Source: Nocardia rosealba
Lineage (GTDB): Bacteria > Actinomycetota > Actinomycetes > Mycobacteriales > Mycobacteriaceae
Reading direction: 5' to 3'
NCBI RefSeq assembly: GCF_020216065.1
Contig: NZ_JAIWNA010000003.1
Coordinates: 262,882 to 326,881, forward strand
Length of the DNA: 64,000 bases
The position numbers and the translations under genes are program-made. Under the pieces are notes generated by a model that saw nothing but the letters and a program-made list of their open reading frames with translations, made no database searches and was not told where the DNA came from. Positions 27,337 to 35,698 of this stretch are shown piece by piece. Position 1 is the first letter of the stretch, and each line of letters opens with the position of its first letter.

Positions 27337-28061
27337 GTTGTCGCCGAGACCTTTTCGGTCGAGAGACGGTCGAGTTCGGTGAACCCGGTGTGTCCGAGGA
27401 CCGCCGGGTTCGCGCCGAGTTCGTCCAGCGTGATCCGGCACAATCCGGCCGTCGGCAGCGTCGCGGCCCATTCTTCGGCGACGGCGATCGGATGCACCGG
27501 GTCGTCGCCCGCGCCGATCACCGCGACCGGGACGGGGCAGGCGGCCAGTTCCTCGACGGTCGGCCAGGAGTAGGCGGCCGCCTCGTCCAGTGCCTGGGGC
27601 AGGTCCGGCCACTGGCCGCGCCAGGACTGGGTGAGGGCCTCGGCGAGCCAGGCCGGACTCGAGGCGCGCATGCGGGCGATCACGGCGTCCAGACCGTCGG
27701 CGCGAAGTTGCCCGGCGGTTGCCGAGGCGCTGAGGGCGGCGGGGCACGAAGTGGTTTCCGGGCCCGTCCAGGCGGGTAATGCTGTGATGACACCGACAAC
27801 CGCGTCGCGATGTCCGGTGGCCCACCGCAGGGCGATCGCGGCACCCAGCGAGATCCCCGCAGCCAGGACCGGTCCGCGCGCGGCGGCGGTGTGCAAAGCC
27901 GCGGTACAGCTCGCGATCACGGCCTTCGGGTCGGGTTCGACGGCAAGGAATTCCAGGCCGTGAGCGGCCGCGGCCGGTCCGAATGCGCGGGCTGCGAAAT
28001 CGGCGTCGGAGCCGGTTCCGGGCAGGGCGACCACGGTGACCTGGGGTGGGGTGCGCAACAC
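27333..28061 (-). CDS. Alpha/beta-hydrolase-like protein (Rv2695-type)
   Basis: 242 residues with an N-terminal VTVVALPGTGSDADFAARAF oxyanion-type loop, a nucleophile elbow GISLG (AAGISLGAAIALRWA) and a probable catalytic His near GHTGF at the end. The Asp could be that in GAGDDPVHP. Thus it is likely an active serine hydrolase of unknown substrate. The GTG at 28061 follows TACGCT by six bases. The stop codon interleaves with that of DUF3710 in a CTAG tetranucleotide. The position matches Rv2695. Confidence 0.85.
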   Translation of the reverse strand: MLRTPPQVTVVALPGTGSDADFAARAFGPAAAAHGLEFLAVEPDPKAVIASCTAALHTAAARGPVLAAGISLGAAIALRWATGHRDAVVGVITALPAWTGPETTSCPAALSASATAGQLRADGLDAVIARMRASSPAWLAEALTQSWRGQWPDLPQALDEAAAYSWPTVEELAACPVPVAVIGAGDDPVHPIAVAEEWAATLPTAGLCRITLDELGANPAVLGHTGFTELDRLSTEKVSATT

Positions 28062-28134
28062 GGACCGAGCGTAGCGGCCCGGCGTTTGCCCATCTACAGT
28101 GGCGTTGAAGGCCAACTAGCGGGAGAAGCGTGCC

Positions 28135-28542
28135 ATGTCGTCATCCACGGGCTCACACAAGTCGGGATCGGGCCCGGACTCGGGATATTTTCGTCGACTC
28201 GGACGCCGCCTGACGGCCGATATCGATCAGCTCGACGCCGAGGAACTGGCCGAGACCGCCGACGCCTCGGGCGCCCGGCGAGCCAAGGACTGTTGCCGCG
28301 GCGAGGAAGCCACCATCGTCGGCAGGCTGCGCAGCGTCGAGGCCTGTCCGAAGGCGGCCGGTGCCACGGTGCAGGCCGAGTTCTTCGACGGCACCGACGC
28401 CATCACCCTGGTGTGGATCGGGCGCAGGCGCATTCCCGGCATCGAACCGGGCAGGCGCATCCTGGTGCGCGGCCGCGTCGGCGACCGCGACGGCCGCAAA
28501 GTGATCTTCAACCCCTACTACGAATTGCGCGGGAACAGCTGA
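28135..28542 (+). CDS. OB-fold nucleic-acid-binding protein
   Basis: 135 residues. An N-terminal helical part (YFRRLGRRLTADIDQLDAEEL) leads into a tRNA-anti/OB-fold (~55-132): ATIVGRLRSVEACP, AEFFDGTDAITLVWIGRRRIPGIEPGRRILVRGRV and KVIFNPYYEL. Such domains bind single-stranded nucleic acid. It corresponds to Rv2694c. GGGAGAAG precedes the ATG, and the DUF3159 gene starts three bases after the stop, so the two form an operon. Confidence 0.9.
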   Translation: MSSSTGSHKSGSGPDSGYFRRLGRRLTADIDQLDAEELAETADASGARRAKDCCRGEEATIVGRLRSVEACPKAAGATVQAEFFDGTDAITLVWIGRRRIPGIEPGRRILVRGRVGDRDGRKVIFNPYYELRGNS

Positions 28543-28545
28543 CGT

Positions 28546-29283
28546 ATGCCCTCCAGCGACGAGTACCGCCCCATCGCGGACCCTGAAGCCACCGTTGCCC
28601 TGCCGGTGGTCACCGACCACCCCGTCGACCCCGACGTCGACAAGGCGACGGCCGAGGCCGAGCAGACCCTGCTCGAGCAGCTCGGCGGCATCAGCGGCCT
28701 GATCTACTCCACCCTGCCCGTGCTCGTGTTCGTTCCGGTGAACACCTTCGCCGGGCTCACCGCCGCCATCTGGGCCGCCCTCGGCGTGGCCGCGGGCGTG
28801 CTGATCTGGCGGCTCGTGCAACGCAGCCCCGTCCAGCCGGCCATCTCCGGGTTCCTCGGCGTCGGGCTGTGCGCGTTCATCGCCCACCGGGTGGGAGAGG
28901 CCAAGGGCTTCTTCCTGTTCGGCATCTACACCAGCCTCGTGTACGCGGGCGTGTTCGCGCTGTCGATCCTGTTCCGGTGGCCGCTGGTCGGGGTGATCTG
29001 GGGCGCGCTCAACGGCCACGGCACCGCATGGCGCACCGATCCGCGGGTGCGCAAGCTCTACGACCTGGCCACCGTCGTGTGGGTCGTCGTCTTCGGTGCC
29101 CGCTACCTGGTGCAGTCCCAGCTCTACGACACCGACCACACCACCTGGCTCGCGATCGCCCGCATCGCGATGGGCTGGCCGCTGACCGCGGTCGCCCTGG
29201 TGGTCACCGTGTGGGCGGTGCGTCGCGCGGGCCACCTGCCCGCCGACAAGTCCGCTGTCCGAAGGGATTCCGCTTCCGCCTGA
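28546..29283 (+). CDS. DUF3159 membrane protein
   Basis: 245 residues. An acidic N-terminus (~1-45) is followed by six hydrophobic spans in three pairs, including LIYSTLPVLVFVPVNTFA, AISGFLGVGLCAFIAHRVG and GVFALSILFRWPLVGVIWG, with the conserved GEAKGFFLFGIYTSL loop. DUF3159 (Rv2693c) is conserved next to the OB-fold gene and the ceo genes in Mycobacteriales; function unknown. It is the second gene of the OB-fold operon. Confidence 0.9.
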   Translation: MPSSDEYRPIADPEATVALPVVTDHPVDPDVDKATAEAEQTLLEQLGGISGLIYSTLPVLVFVPVNTFAGLTAAIWAALGVAAGVLIWRLVQRSPVQPAISGFLGVGLCAFIAHRVGEAKGFFLFGIYTSLVYAGVFALSILFRWPLVGVIWGALNGHGTAWRTDPRVRKLYDLATVVWVVVFGARYLVQSQLYDTDHTTWLAIARIAMGWPLTAVALVVTVWAVRRAGHLPADKSAVRRDSASA

Positions 29284-29294
29284 GGGTGGGCAGG

Positions 29295-29334
29295 GGTACC
29301 GCCGGAGGTGGGGAACTACCCACCCTGGGGTACC
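29295..29334. promoter_or_regulatory. Nested inverted repeat upstream of the SigD-like gene
   Basis: GGTACC (29295-29300), GGTGGG (29307-29312), CCCACC (29319-29324) and GGTACC (29329-29334) are arranged symmetrically in 40 bases. It may be a protein-binding site for the downstream sigma gene (start 29409) or a stem at the end of the DUF3159 transcript. Confidence 0.4.
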
Positions 29335-29408
29335 TGGTTGCCGCCGCCTGTTCGTCGCACGATCAATGCATACCGAATTACGCAGTGATCGTGAGAGGAC
29401 CGGCGACC

Positions 29409-30029
29409 ATGATGGCAACCGAGCACCGTGCAAGCGCAGCTTCCAAGCCCGGCCCCGCCCAGTCGGAGAGCAAGCGCATCGGCGCCGAACTCGACGCCCT
29501 GATCGGTCCCGCCGCCCGCGACGACCGCGACGCGATCGCCGAGATCCTGCGTCTGGTCCACCCCCTCGTGCGCCGCTACTGCTCGGCGCGGATGGGTGCC
29601 ACCGGCCACCTCACGGTCACGGCCGACGACGTCACCCAGGAAGTCCTGATCGCCACCGTCGCCGCCATCCCGCGCTACCGTGACCAGGGCAAATCCTTCC
29701 TGGCCTTCGTGTACGGCATCGCCGCCAACAAGGTGTCCGACGCCTTCCGCCGGGGCAAGCACACCGCGTATCCGATGGCCGAGATGCCCGACACCGCCAG
29801 CGCCGAAGCAGGCCCGGAGGACTGGGCGCTCGCCTTCGAACGGCGGGCCGCGACCCGCGAACTGATGCAGGTGCTCGCCCCCAATCACCGTGAGGTGCTG
29901 ATGATGCGGATCGTGCTCGGCTGGAGCGCCGCGCAGACCGCCGAGGCCATCGGCACCAGCCCCGGCGTGGTCCGGGTGATGCAGCACCGCGCGCTCAACA
30001 AGCTGCGCGCCCAGCTCGCCGCCGCCTGA
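29409..30029 (+). CDS. ECF-type RNA polymerase sigma factor (SigD/ShbA-like)
   Basis: 206 residues. Region 2 (~45-115) has PLVRRYCSARMG, LTVTADDVTQEVLIATVAAIPRYRDQG and FLAFVYGIAANKVSDAFRRG. Region 4 (~150-200) has LAPNHREVLMMRIVLGWSAAQTAEAIGTSPGVVRVMQHRAL. This matches the SigD/ShbA branch. No anti-sigma gene is adjacent, unlike M. tuberculosis sigD, so its control is unclear. The tandem ATGs at 29409 and 29412 are both possible starts; AGAGGA lies nine bases upstream. It is convergent with ceoC. Confidence 0.9.
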   Translation: MMATEHRASAASKPGPAQSESKRIGAELDALIGPAARDDRDAIAEILRLVHPLVRRYCSARMGATGHLTVTADDVTQEVLIATVAAIPRYRDQGKSFLAFVYGIAANKVSDAFRRGKHTAYPMAEMPDTASAEAGPEDWALAFERRAATRELMQVLAPNHREVLMMRIVLGWSAAQTAEAIGTSPGVVRVMQHRALNKLRAQLAAA

Positions 30030-30036
30030 GGGCGGC

Positions 30037-30708
30037 TCAGGGCCGGATGCCGTGCCCGGCCAGGGTGAGCCGCAGGTCCTCCTCGGCCTCCACCGAGGTG
30101 ACGAACAGCAGCTCGTCGTCGCCTTCGAAGGGGTCGTCGGCCTGGGGCACGATCACCCGGCCGCCGCGCAGGATCGTCACCAGCGCGGTGTCGCGCGGCA
30201 GGACCAGGCTACGCACCGGTTTACCGGCCAGCTGGGTGTCGGCGGGCAGGGTGATCTCGACCAGGTTGGCCTGGCCCTGGCGCAATGTCATGAGCCGAAC
30301 CAGATCACCCACCGACACCGCCTCCTCGACCAGCGAGGCCAGCAGGCGCGGTGTCGACACCGCCACATCCACACCCCACGACTCGTCGAAGAGCCATTCG
30401 TTGCGCGGGTCGTTCACCCGCGCCACCACCCGGCGCACCCCGAACTCGGTCTTGGCGAGCAGGCTGTGGACCAGGTTGGTCTTGTCGTCACCGGTGGCCG
30501 CGATCACCACCTCGTAGGTTTCCAGCCCCGCGTTCTCGAGCAGCGACAGCTCGCAGGCGTCGGCGTGCACCCAGACCGCGTCCGGGATGGCGGGTGGGTC
30601 GATGTGGTCGAGCTGGCGTTCCAGCAGCATCACCCGATGCCCGCCCCGCAGCAGTTCCCTGGCGATCGAGCGCCCGACGGCGCCCGCACCGGCAATGGCC
30701 ACCTTCAT
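30037..30708 (-). CDS. ceoC: TrkA-type potassium uptake regulatory protein CeoC
   Basis: 223 residues: an RCK-N Rossmann domain with AGAGAVGRSIARELLRGGH for nucleotide binding, and an RCK-C domain (~140-220) with ADTQLAGKPVRSLVLPRDTALVTILRGG. Together with CeoB it gates potassium transport at the inner face of the membrane. It starts two bases after the ceoB stop, so the two are co-transcribed as in M. tuberculosis (Rv2691-Rv2692). Confidence 0.92.
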   Translation of the reverse strand: MKVAIAGAGAVGRSIARELLRGGHRVMLLERQLDHIDPPAIPDAVWVHADACELSLLENAGLETYEVVIAATGDDKTNLVHSLLAKTEFGVRRVVARVNDPRNEWLFDESWGVDVAVSTPRLLASLVEEAVSVGDLVRLMTLRQGQANLVEITLPADTQLAGKPVRSLVLPRDTALVTILRGGRVIVPQADDPFEGDDELLFVTSVEAEEDLRLTLAGHGIRP

Positions 30709-30710
30709 GT

Positions 30711-31376
30711 TCAGTCCTCGCTCACGGGGGCCTTGGCCGCCAGTGCGACCACCTCACCGACACTGCCGGAGGTCGCCGCGACGTACACCACGTCGTCGGC
30801 CTGGACCACCGTCTTGGATTCGGGCAGCAGGCCCCGGCCGAAGCGCAGGATGAACGCCACCCGCACGCCGAGGTCGCGTTCGAGGTCGCGCACGGTGCGA
30901 CCGAACCACTCCTCGTGCAGCGTGAGCTGGGTGACGGCCACCGCGCCGGTGGGTTCGCGCCAGGTGGTCGTGGAGTTGTCACCGATCAGAGTGCGCAGGA
31001 AACGGTCGGTCGTCCACGGCACGGTGGCGATGGTCGGGATGCCGAGCCGTTCGTAGACCTCGGCGCGTTTGGCGTCGTAGATCCGGGCGACCACGCGTTC
31101 CACGCCGAACATCTCCCTGGCCACCCGCGCGGAGATGATGTTGGAGTTGTCGCCCGAGGACACGGCGGCGAAGGCGTCGGCACGTTCGATTCCCGCGCGG
31201 GTCAGCACATCACGGTCGAAGCCGACGCCGATCACTTCCTGCCCGCTGAAGCCTTCGCCGAGCCTGCGGAAGGCGCTGGGATCACGGTCGATCACCGTGA
31301 CCTCGTGACCCACCCGGGTCAGCGCACGGGCCAGCGACGACCCGACGCGCCCACACCCCATGATCACTACGTACAC
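30711..31376 (-). CDS. ceoB: TrkA-type potassium uptake regulatory protein CeoB
   Basis: 221 residues with the Rossmann motif VVIMGCGRVGSSLA and the highly conserved AFAAVSSGDNSNIISARVAR and VVARIYDAKRAEVYERLGI segments, then an RCK-C domain. The GTG at 31376 has GAGGG seven bases upstream; the frame extends 49 codons further but the extra part is not protein-like. It is divergent from the APC permease gene (start 31508), the gene order kept in mycobacteria. Confidence 0.93.
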   Translation of the reverse strand: MYVVIMGCGRVGSSLARALTRVGHEVTVIDRDPSAFRRLGEGFSGQEVIGVGFDRDVLTRAGIERADAFAAVSSGDNSNIISARVAREMFGVERVVARIYDAKRAEVYERLGIPTIATVPWTTDRFLRTLIGDNSTTTWREPTGAVAVTQLTLHEEWFGRTVRDLERDLGVRVAFILRFGRGLLPESKTVVQADDVVYVAATSGSVGEVVALAAKAPVSED

Positions 31377-31507
31377 CGTGCACCCTCGTTCCTTGCCGAA
31401 CCCGTGGCGTCCGGCTTGGACCGTACCCGCCGGAGCTTCCCCCGCCCAGTTTCCCCCTGGCGAGGCGGCGCAAACAACCTCGACATCCCGGTCGGCGCCC
31501 AGGTCAG

Positions 31508-33547
31508 GTGAGCGCGAACACATCGATGATCCCGTCTATGCTCAGCCCGGTGTCCAAGTTGACGACGGCGGCCAAACGCGTGCTGCTGGGCAGGCCCTTC
31601 CGCAGTGACTCGCTCGGCCATACCTTGTTGCCCAAACGGATCGCGCTTCCGGTGTTCGCCTCCGACGCGATGTCCTCGGTCGCCTACGCGCCGGAGGAGA
31701 TCTTCCTGGTGCTGGCGGCGGCGGGCATCTCCGCGTACATGTACGCACCGTGGGTCGGTCTCGCCGTGGCGGTGGTGATGGCCGTGGTCGTCGCCAGTTA
31801 CCGGCAGAACGTGCGCGCCTACCCGTCGGGCGGCGGCGACTACGAGGTCGCCACGGTGAATCTCGGCCCGACCGCCGGGCTCACGGTCGGTAGCGCCCTG
31901 CTCGTCGACTACGTGCTCACGGTGGCGGTGTCGATCTCGTCGGCCGCCTCGAACATCGGCTCGGCCATTCCGTTCGTCAACACGCACAAGGTGCTGTTCG
32001 CGGTCGTCGCGATCGCGGTGCTCACGGCCATCAACCTGCGCGGTGTACGCGAATCGGGCACGGCCTTCGCGATTCCCACCTACGCCTTCATCTTCGGCAT
32101 GTTCGTGATGCTCGGCTGGGGCCTGTTCCGGACCTACGTGCTCGGTGACGACATCCAGGCCGTCTCCGCCGGTTTCGGGCTCCACGCCGAGGACGAACAC
32201 CTCTACGGCCTGGCCTTCGCCTTCCTGATCGCGCGCGCGTTCTCCTCCGGCTGCGCGGCGCTGACCGGTGTGGAGGCGATCAGCAACGGCGTGCCCGCCT
32301 TCCGTAAACCGAAGTCGCGCAATGCCGCGACGACCCTGCTGATGCTGGGAACCATCGCCGTCGTGCTGCTGATGGGCATCATCATCCTGGCGCAGAAGAT
32401 CGGGGTCGTCTACGCGCACGACACCTCGAACCTCGTCGGCGCGCCCGCTGATTACCACCAGAAGACGCTGATCGCCCAGATCGCCGAAACCGTCTTCCAC
32501 GGCTTCCCCATCGGCTTCTTCTTCATCACCATCGTTACCGCCCTGATCCTGGTGCTGGCCGCCAACACCGCGTTCAACGGTTTCCCGGTGCTCGGTTCGA
32601 TCCTCGCGCAGGACCGCTACCTGCCGCGTCAGCTGCACACCCGGGGCGACCGGCTGGCGTTCTCCAACGGCATCCTGTTCCTCTCCGGTGCCGCCATCGC
32701 GTTCGTGGTGCTGTTCGACGCCGAGGTCACCAAGCTGATCCAGCTCTACATCGTCGGTGTGTTCGTGTCCTTCGTGCTCAGCCAGACCGGCATGCTTCGG
32801 CACTGGACCCGCCTGCTGCGCAAGGAGACCGACCCGCAGGAGCGGTCGCGGATGAAGCGCTCGCGCGTCATCAACGCGATCGGTCTCACCCTCACCGGGA
32901 CCGTGCTGGTGATCGTGCTCATCACCAAGTTCTTCGCAGGCGCCTACATCGCCATCATCACGATGGTCGCGATCTTCATCGTGATGAAGCTGATCCACAA
33001 GCACTACGACTCGGTGGCCCGCGAACTCGACGAATCCGATTGGGACGGGGTGCTGCCCAGCCGCACCCACTCCATCGTGCTGGTGTCGAAACTGCATCTG
33101 CCCACTCGCCGGGCACTGGCCTACGCGCGGGCCACGCGCCCGGACACGCTCGAGGCGGTGACGGTGAACGTCGACGACGCCGATACCCGCAAGCTCGTGC
33201 GCGAATGGGAGAACAGCGAGATCAACGTGCCGCTCAAGGTGGTCGAGTCGCCGTATCGCGAGGTGACCAAACCGGTGCTCGAGTATGTGAAGCGGGTCCG
33301 CAAGGACGCGCCGCGCGACGTGGTCACCGTCTTCATCCCCGAGTACGTGGTCGGTCACTGGTGGGAGCAGGTGCTGCACAACCAGTCGGCGTTGCGGTTG
33401 AAGGGCCGGTTGCTGTTCGAACCGGGTGTGATGGTGACCAGTGTGCCGTGGCAGTTGTCGTCTTCGACGCGGGCCAAACAGGCGGCCGAGGTGAACGCAC
33501 CGGGCTCGGTGCGTCGCGGGTTCGACCGGCCGGAGCGGCGCGAGTGA
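31508..33547 (+). CDS. APC-superfamily amino acid/cation permease
   Basis: 679 residues. About twelve membrane spans occupy ~50-500, with LPVFASDAMSSVAYAPEEIFLVL as span 1 and ALTGVEAISNGVPAF, the APC motif in span 6. The C-terminal ~170 residues are cytoplasmic (HSIVLVSKLHLPTRRALAYA...), resembling a universal-stress-like domain. Close relatives of this long form are often KimA-like potassium importers, which fits the divergent ceoB/ceoC genes; that substrate is inferred. GTG 31508, ATG 31526 and ATG 31538 are possible starts. Confidence 0.88.
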   Translation: MSANTSMIPSMLSPVSKLTTAAKRVLLGRPFRSDSLGHTLLPKRIALPVFASDAMSSVAYAPEEIFLVLAAAGISAYMYAPWVGLAVAVVMAVVVASYRQNVRAYPSGGGDYEVATVNLGPTAGLTVGSALLVDYVLTVAVSISSAASNIGSAIPFVNTHKVLFAVVAIAVLTAINLRGVRESGTAFAIPTYAFIFGMFVMLGWGLFRTYVLGDDIQAVSAGFGLHAEDEHLYGLAFAFLIARAFSSGCAALTGVEAISNGVPAFRKPKSRNAATTLLMLGTIAVVLLMGIIILAQKIGVVYAHDTSNLVGAPADYHQKTLIAQIAETVFHGFPIGFFFITIVTALILVLAANTAFNGFPVLGSILAQDRYLPRQLHTRGDRLAFSNGILFLSGAAIAFVVLFDAEVTKLIQLYIVGVFVSFVLSQTGMLRHWTRLLRKETDPQERSRMKRSRVINAIGLTLTGTVLVIVLITKFFAGAYIAIITMVAIFIVMKLIHKHYDSVARELDESDWDGVLPSRTHSIVLVSKLHLPTRRALAYARATRPDTLEAVTVNVDDADTRKLVREWENSEINVPLKVVESPYREVTKPVLEYVKRVRKDAPRDVVTVFIPEYVVGHWWEQVLHNQSALRLKGRLLFEPGVMVTSVPWQLSSSTRAKQAAEVNAPGSVRRGFDRPERRE

Positions 33548-33581
33548 GCGTGCCCGGCCGACAACGGAAGTGGGTGTGGCT

Positions 33582-34934
33582 GTGAGTGATTGGCGCGGAC
33601 AGGAATTCGAGGTGCGCCTCGGTGCGCCCGGACACGGCGGGTTCTGCGTGGGCCGGCACGAGGGCCGGGTGGTCTTCGTGCGGCACGGTCTGCCCGGTGA
33701 GCTGGTGCGCGCCCGGGTCACCGAGGATCGTGGTGGTTCGTTCTGCCGCGCCGACGCGGTGGAGATCATCGAGGCCTCCGCGGACCGGGTGCCTGCGACC
33801 TGTCCGGTCTCGGGGCCGGGTGGGGCCGGGTGCTGTGATTTCTCCTTCGCCACCCCCGCCGCGCAGCGCGCGCTCAAGGCGACCGTGGTGGCCGAGCAGT
33901 TGCGCAGGCTGGCCGGGATCGAGCGTGAGGTCGCGGTCGAACCGATCGGTGACGAGGTCGTCGGCGGCTGGCGCACCCGGGTGCGCCTGGTGGTCGACGC
34001 GGCCGGTCGCGCGGGCGTGCACCGGTACCGCAGCACCGAGGTGATCCCGGATCTGCGCTGCCCACAGCCGGTGGCGGGCGCACTCGACGGTGTGGCCGAG
34101 CGGTCCTGGACACCGGGCGCCGATCTGGTGGTCGCCGTGGACGGTGACGGTGTCCGTCATATCGTCGAACTGGCTCCGGCCGCCGAGGCGGACCGTGCGG
34201 GCACCCGACCTGCCACCCCGCGCGGCGGTACCCGGGGGCGTGGGCAGCGACCCGCGCGGCACCGCGAATCGGGTCGCCCCGCCGCCGACGAACGCGGTGC
34301 GGTGCGCGACCGGGCCGCCGCCCGCAAGTCGGCGACCAACGCGCCGCGCGAGGAATGGGTGATGGCGGGCAGCGGCCGGGCCGTGGAATACGTGGCGGGC
34401 CGCCGCTGGGAACTGTCGGCCACAGGTTTCTGGCAGGCGCACCACGGTGCGGCGCAACGCTATTCGGATCTGGTTGCCGAATGGTCGGGGCTGGAACCGG
34501 GCGGTTCGGGTTGGGATCTCTACAGCGGTGTCGGTGTCTTCGCGGCGCGGCTGGGGGAGCAGACCGGGCAGACGGGTGCGGTGTCGGCCGTGGAATCGGC
34601 TCGGTCGGCCGTCGCCGACGGTACGGCCGCGCTGCGTGACCTGCCGTGGGTGCAGTTGCACGCGGGCCGGGTCGAGCGCTGGGCGCGCGAGGCCACGACC
34701 ACCCCCGATGTGGTCGTCCTCGACCCGCCTCGCGCGGGCGCGGGCAAGGAGGTCGTGGCCGCCGTCACCGACGCCGACCCACGCCGAATCATCCACATCG
34801 GTTGCGACCCGGCCGCTTTCGCGCGCGACCTCGGTTTGTACCTCGACGCGGGCTACCACCTGGCCGAGTTGCGGGCCTTCGATGCCTTCCCGGTCACCCA
34901 CCACGTGGAATGCGTCGCGCTGCTCGACCGCTGA
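33582..34934 (+). CDS. TrmA/RumA-type class I RNA m5U methyltransferase
   Basis: About 450 residues. An N-terminal TRAM domain (~5-65: VRLGAPGHGGFCVGRHEGRVVFVRHGLPGELVRARV) precedes a methyltransferase core with DLYSGVGVF (SAM loop), VVLDPPRAG and HIGCDPAAFARDL, whose Cys is the expected nucleophile. Cys residues in CPVSGPGGAGCCDF and LRCPQ suggest an iron-sulfur site. A charged linker of ~55 residues (GTRGRGQRPARHRESG...) interrupts the core. It should methylate uridine in tRNA or rRNA. GTG codons at 33570, 33576 and 33582 are all possible starts. Confidence 0.87.
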   Translation: MSDWRGQEFEVRLGAPGHGGFCVGRHEGRVVFVRHGLPGELVRARVTEDRGGSFCRADAVEIIEASADRVPATCPVSGPGGAGCCDFSFATPAAQRALKATVVAEQLRRLAGIEREVAVEPIGDEVVGGWRTRVRLVVDAAGRAGVHRYRSTEVIPDLRCPQPVAGALDGVAERSWTPGADLVVAVDGDGVRHIVELAPAAEADRAGTRPATPRGGTRGRGQRPARHRESGRPAADERGAVRDRAAARKSATNAPREEWVMAGSGRAVEYVAGRRWELSATGFWQAHHGAAQRYSDLVAEWSGLEPGGSGWDLYSGVGVFAARLGEQTGQTGAVSAVESARSAVADGTAALRDLPWVQLHAGRVERWAREATTTPDVVVLDPPRAGAGKEVVAAVTDADPRRIIHIGCDPAAFARDLGLYLDAGYHLAELRAFDAFPVTHHVECVALLDR

Positions 34935-34961
34935 GAGATCGCACCCCGGGTACCACCGCGG

Positions 34962-35627
34962 CTATTCCAGCGCCCAGGTCACCCGCACATTCGCGCCGAC
35001 CTCGGTCTCGCCGGGGACGACCGGCACCGGGGAACTGCTGCGCGCGAACATGACCGGTGAATCCATCTCGGCGCTCACGTCGTAGGCGCGGGGTGTGGGT
35101 GAGGTGTCCTCGGTGATCTGTAGCACCACACCCAGGCGCACACCCGCGCGCGCCGCGTACTGCTCGGCCTTGGCGAGCGCGTCGTCGTAGGCGGCGTCGC
35201 GGGCCTGGACCAGCAGTGGCGCGGGGTCGGCGATACCCCGGGTCAGGCCGCCGAGGCGCACGTCGTCGCCGCCCGCGTTCACCGCGGCGGCCACGGTCTC
35301 GGCGGGTTCGGCGCCGCTGCCCTCGCGCAGCGCGATGCTGAGTCCCGTGGACGCGAGGTAGCCGACGATCTCGTTGCGTCCGTTGTCGGTGTAGACGGTC
35401 TCGGTGCGCACGCTGAGACCGCTGGTCGCCATGTCGCTGTCGCGCACCCCGGCCGTGCGCAATGCCGCGACCACCGCGTTCACCCGCTGGCCCGCCCGGT
35501 CGTAGGCGCCCGCCACCGTGGCGGCGCGCGATTCCACCGTCAGGGTGACGCGGATGAGGTCGGGGATCGCGCGCACCGTGCCGCGTCCGAAGGTGGTGGT
35601 GCTCGGCTGAGGGGATCGTTCGCTCAC
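34962..35627 (-). CDS. SIMPL-domain (DUF541) protein
   Basis: 221 residues covering one SIMPL/DUF541 domain: TFGRGTVRAIPDLIRVTLTVE, VVAALRTAGVRDSDMATSGLSVRTE and AYDDALAKAEQYAARAGVRLGVVLQI. Unlike many family members it has no signal peptide, so it seems cytoplasmic. The founding member interacts with a signalling kinase and others are linked to oxidative stress; the role here is open. The GTG at 35627 has AGGAG five bases upstream. It follows the glutaminase gene by 71 bases on the same strand. Confidence 0.88.
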   Translation of the reverse strand: MSERSPQPSTTTFGRGTVRAIPDLIRVTLTVESRAATVAGAYDRAGQRVNAVVAALRTAGVRDSDMATSGLSVRTETVYTDNGRNEIVGYLASTGLSIALREGSGAEPAETVAAAVNAGGDDVRLGGLTRGIADPAPLLVQARDAAYDDALAKAEQYAARAGVRLGVVLQITEDTSPTPRAYDVSAEMDSPVMFARSSSPVPVVPGETEVGANVRVTWALE

Positions 35628-35698
35628 CGCTGCTCCTGTCGGTCGAGGGCTGTTGTGCAGCCCAACGTCTCGCATCGCCGGAGGGTTCCGGGTCCTGG

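Noticed and set aside
31367..34036. An 889-codon open frame antisense to the APC permease gene
   Set aside because: High-GC third positions keep the opposite strand open. The translated product is His/Gln/Arg-rich without domains, while the plus-strand protein is a clear permease.
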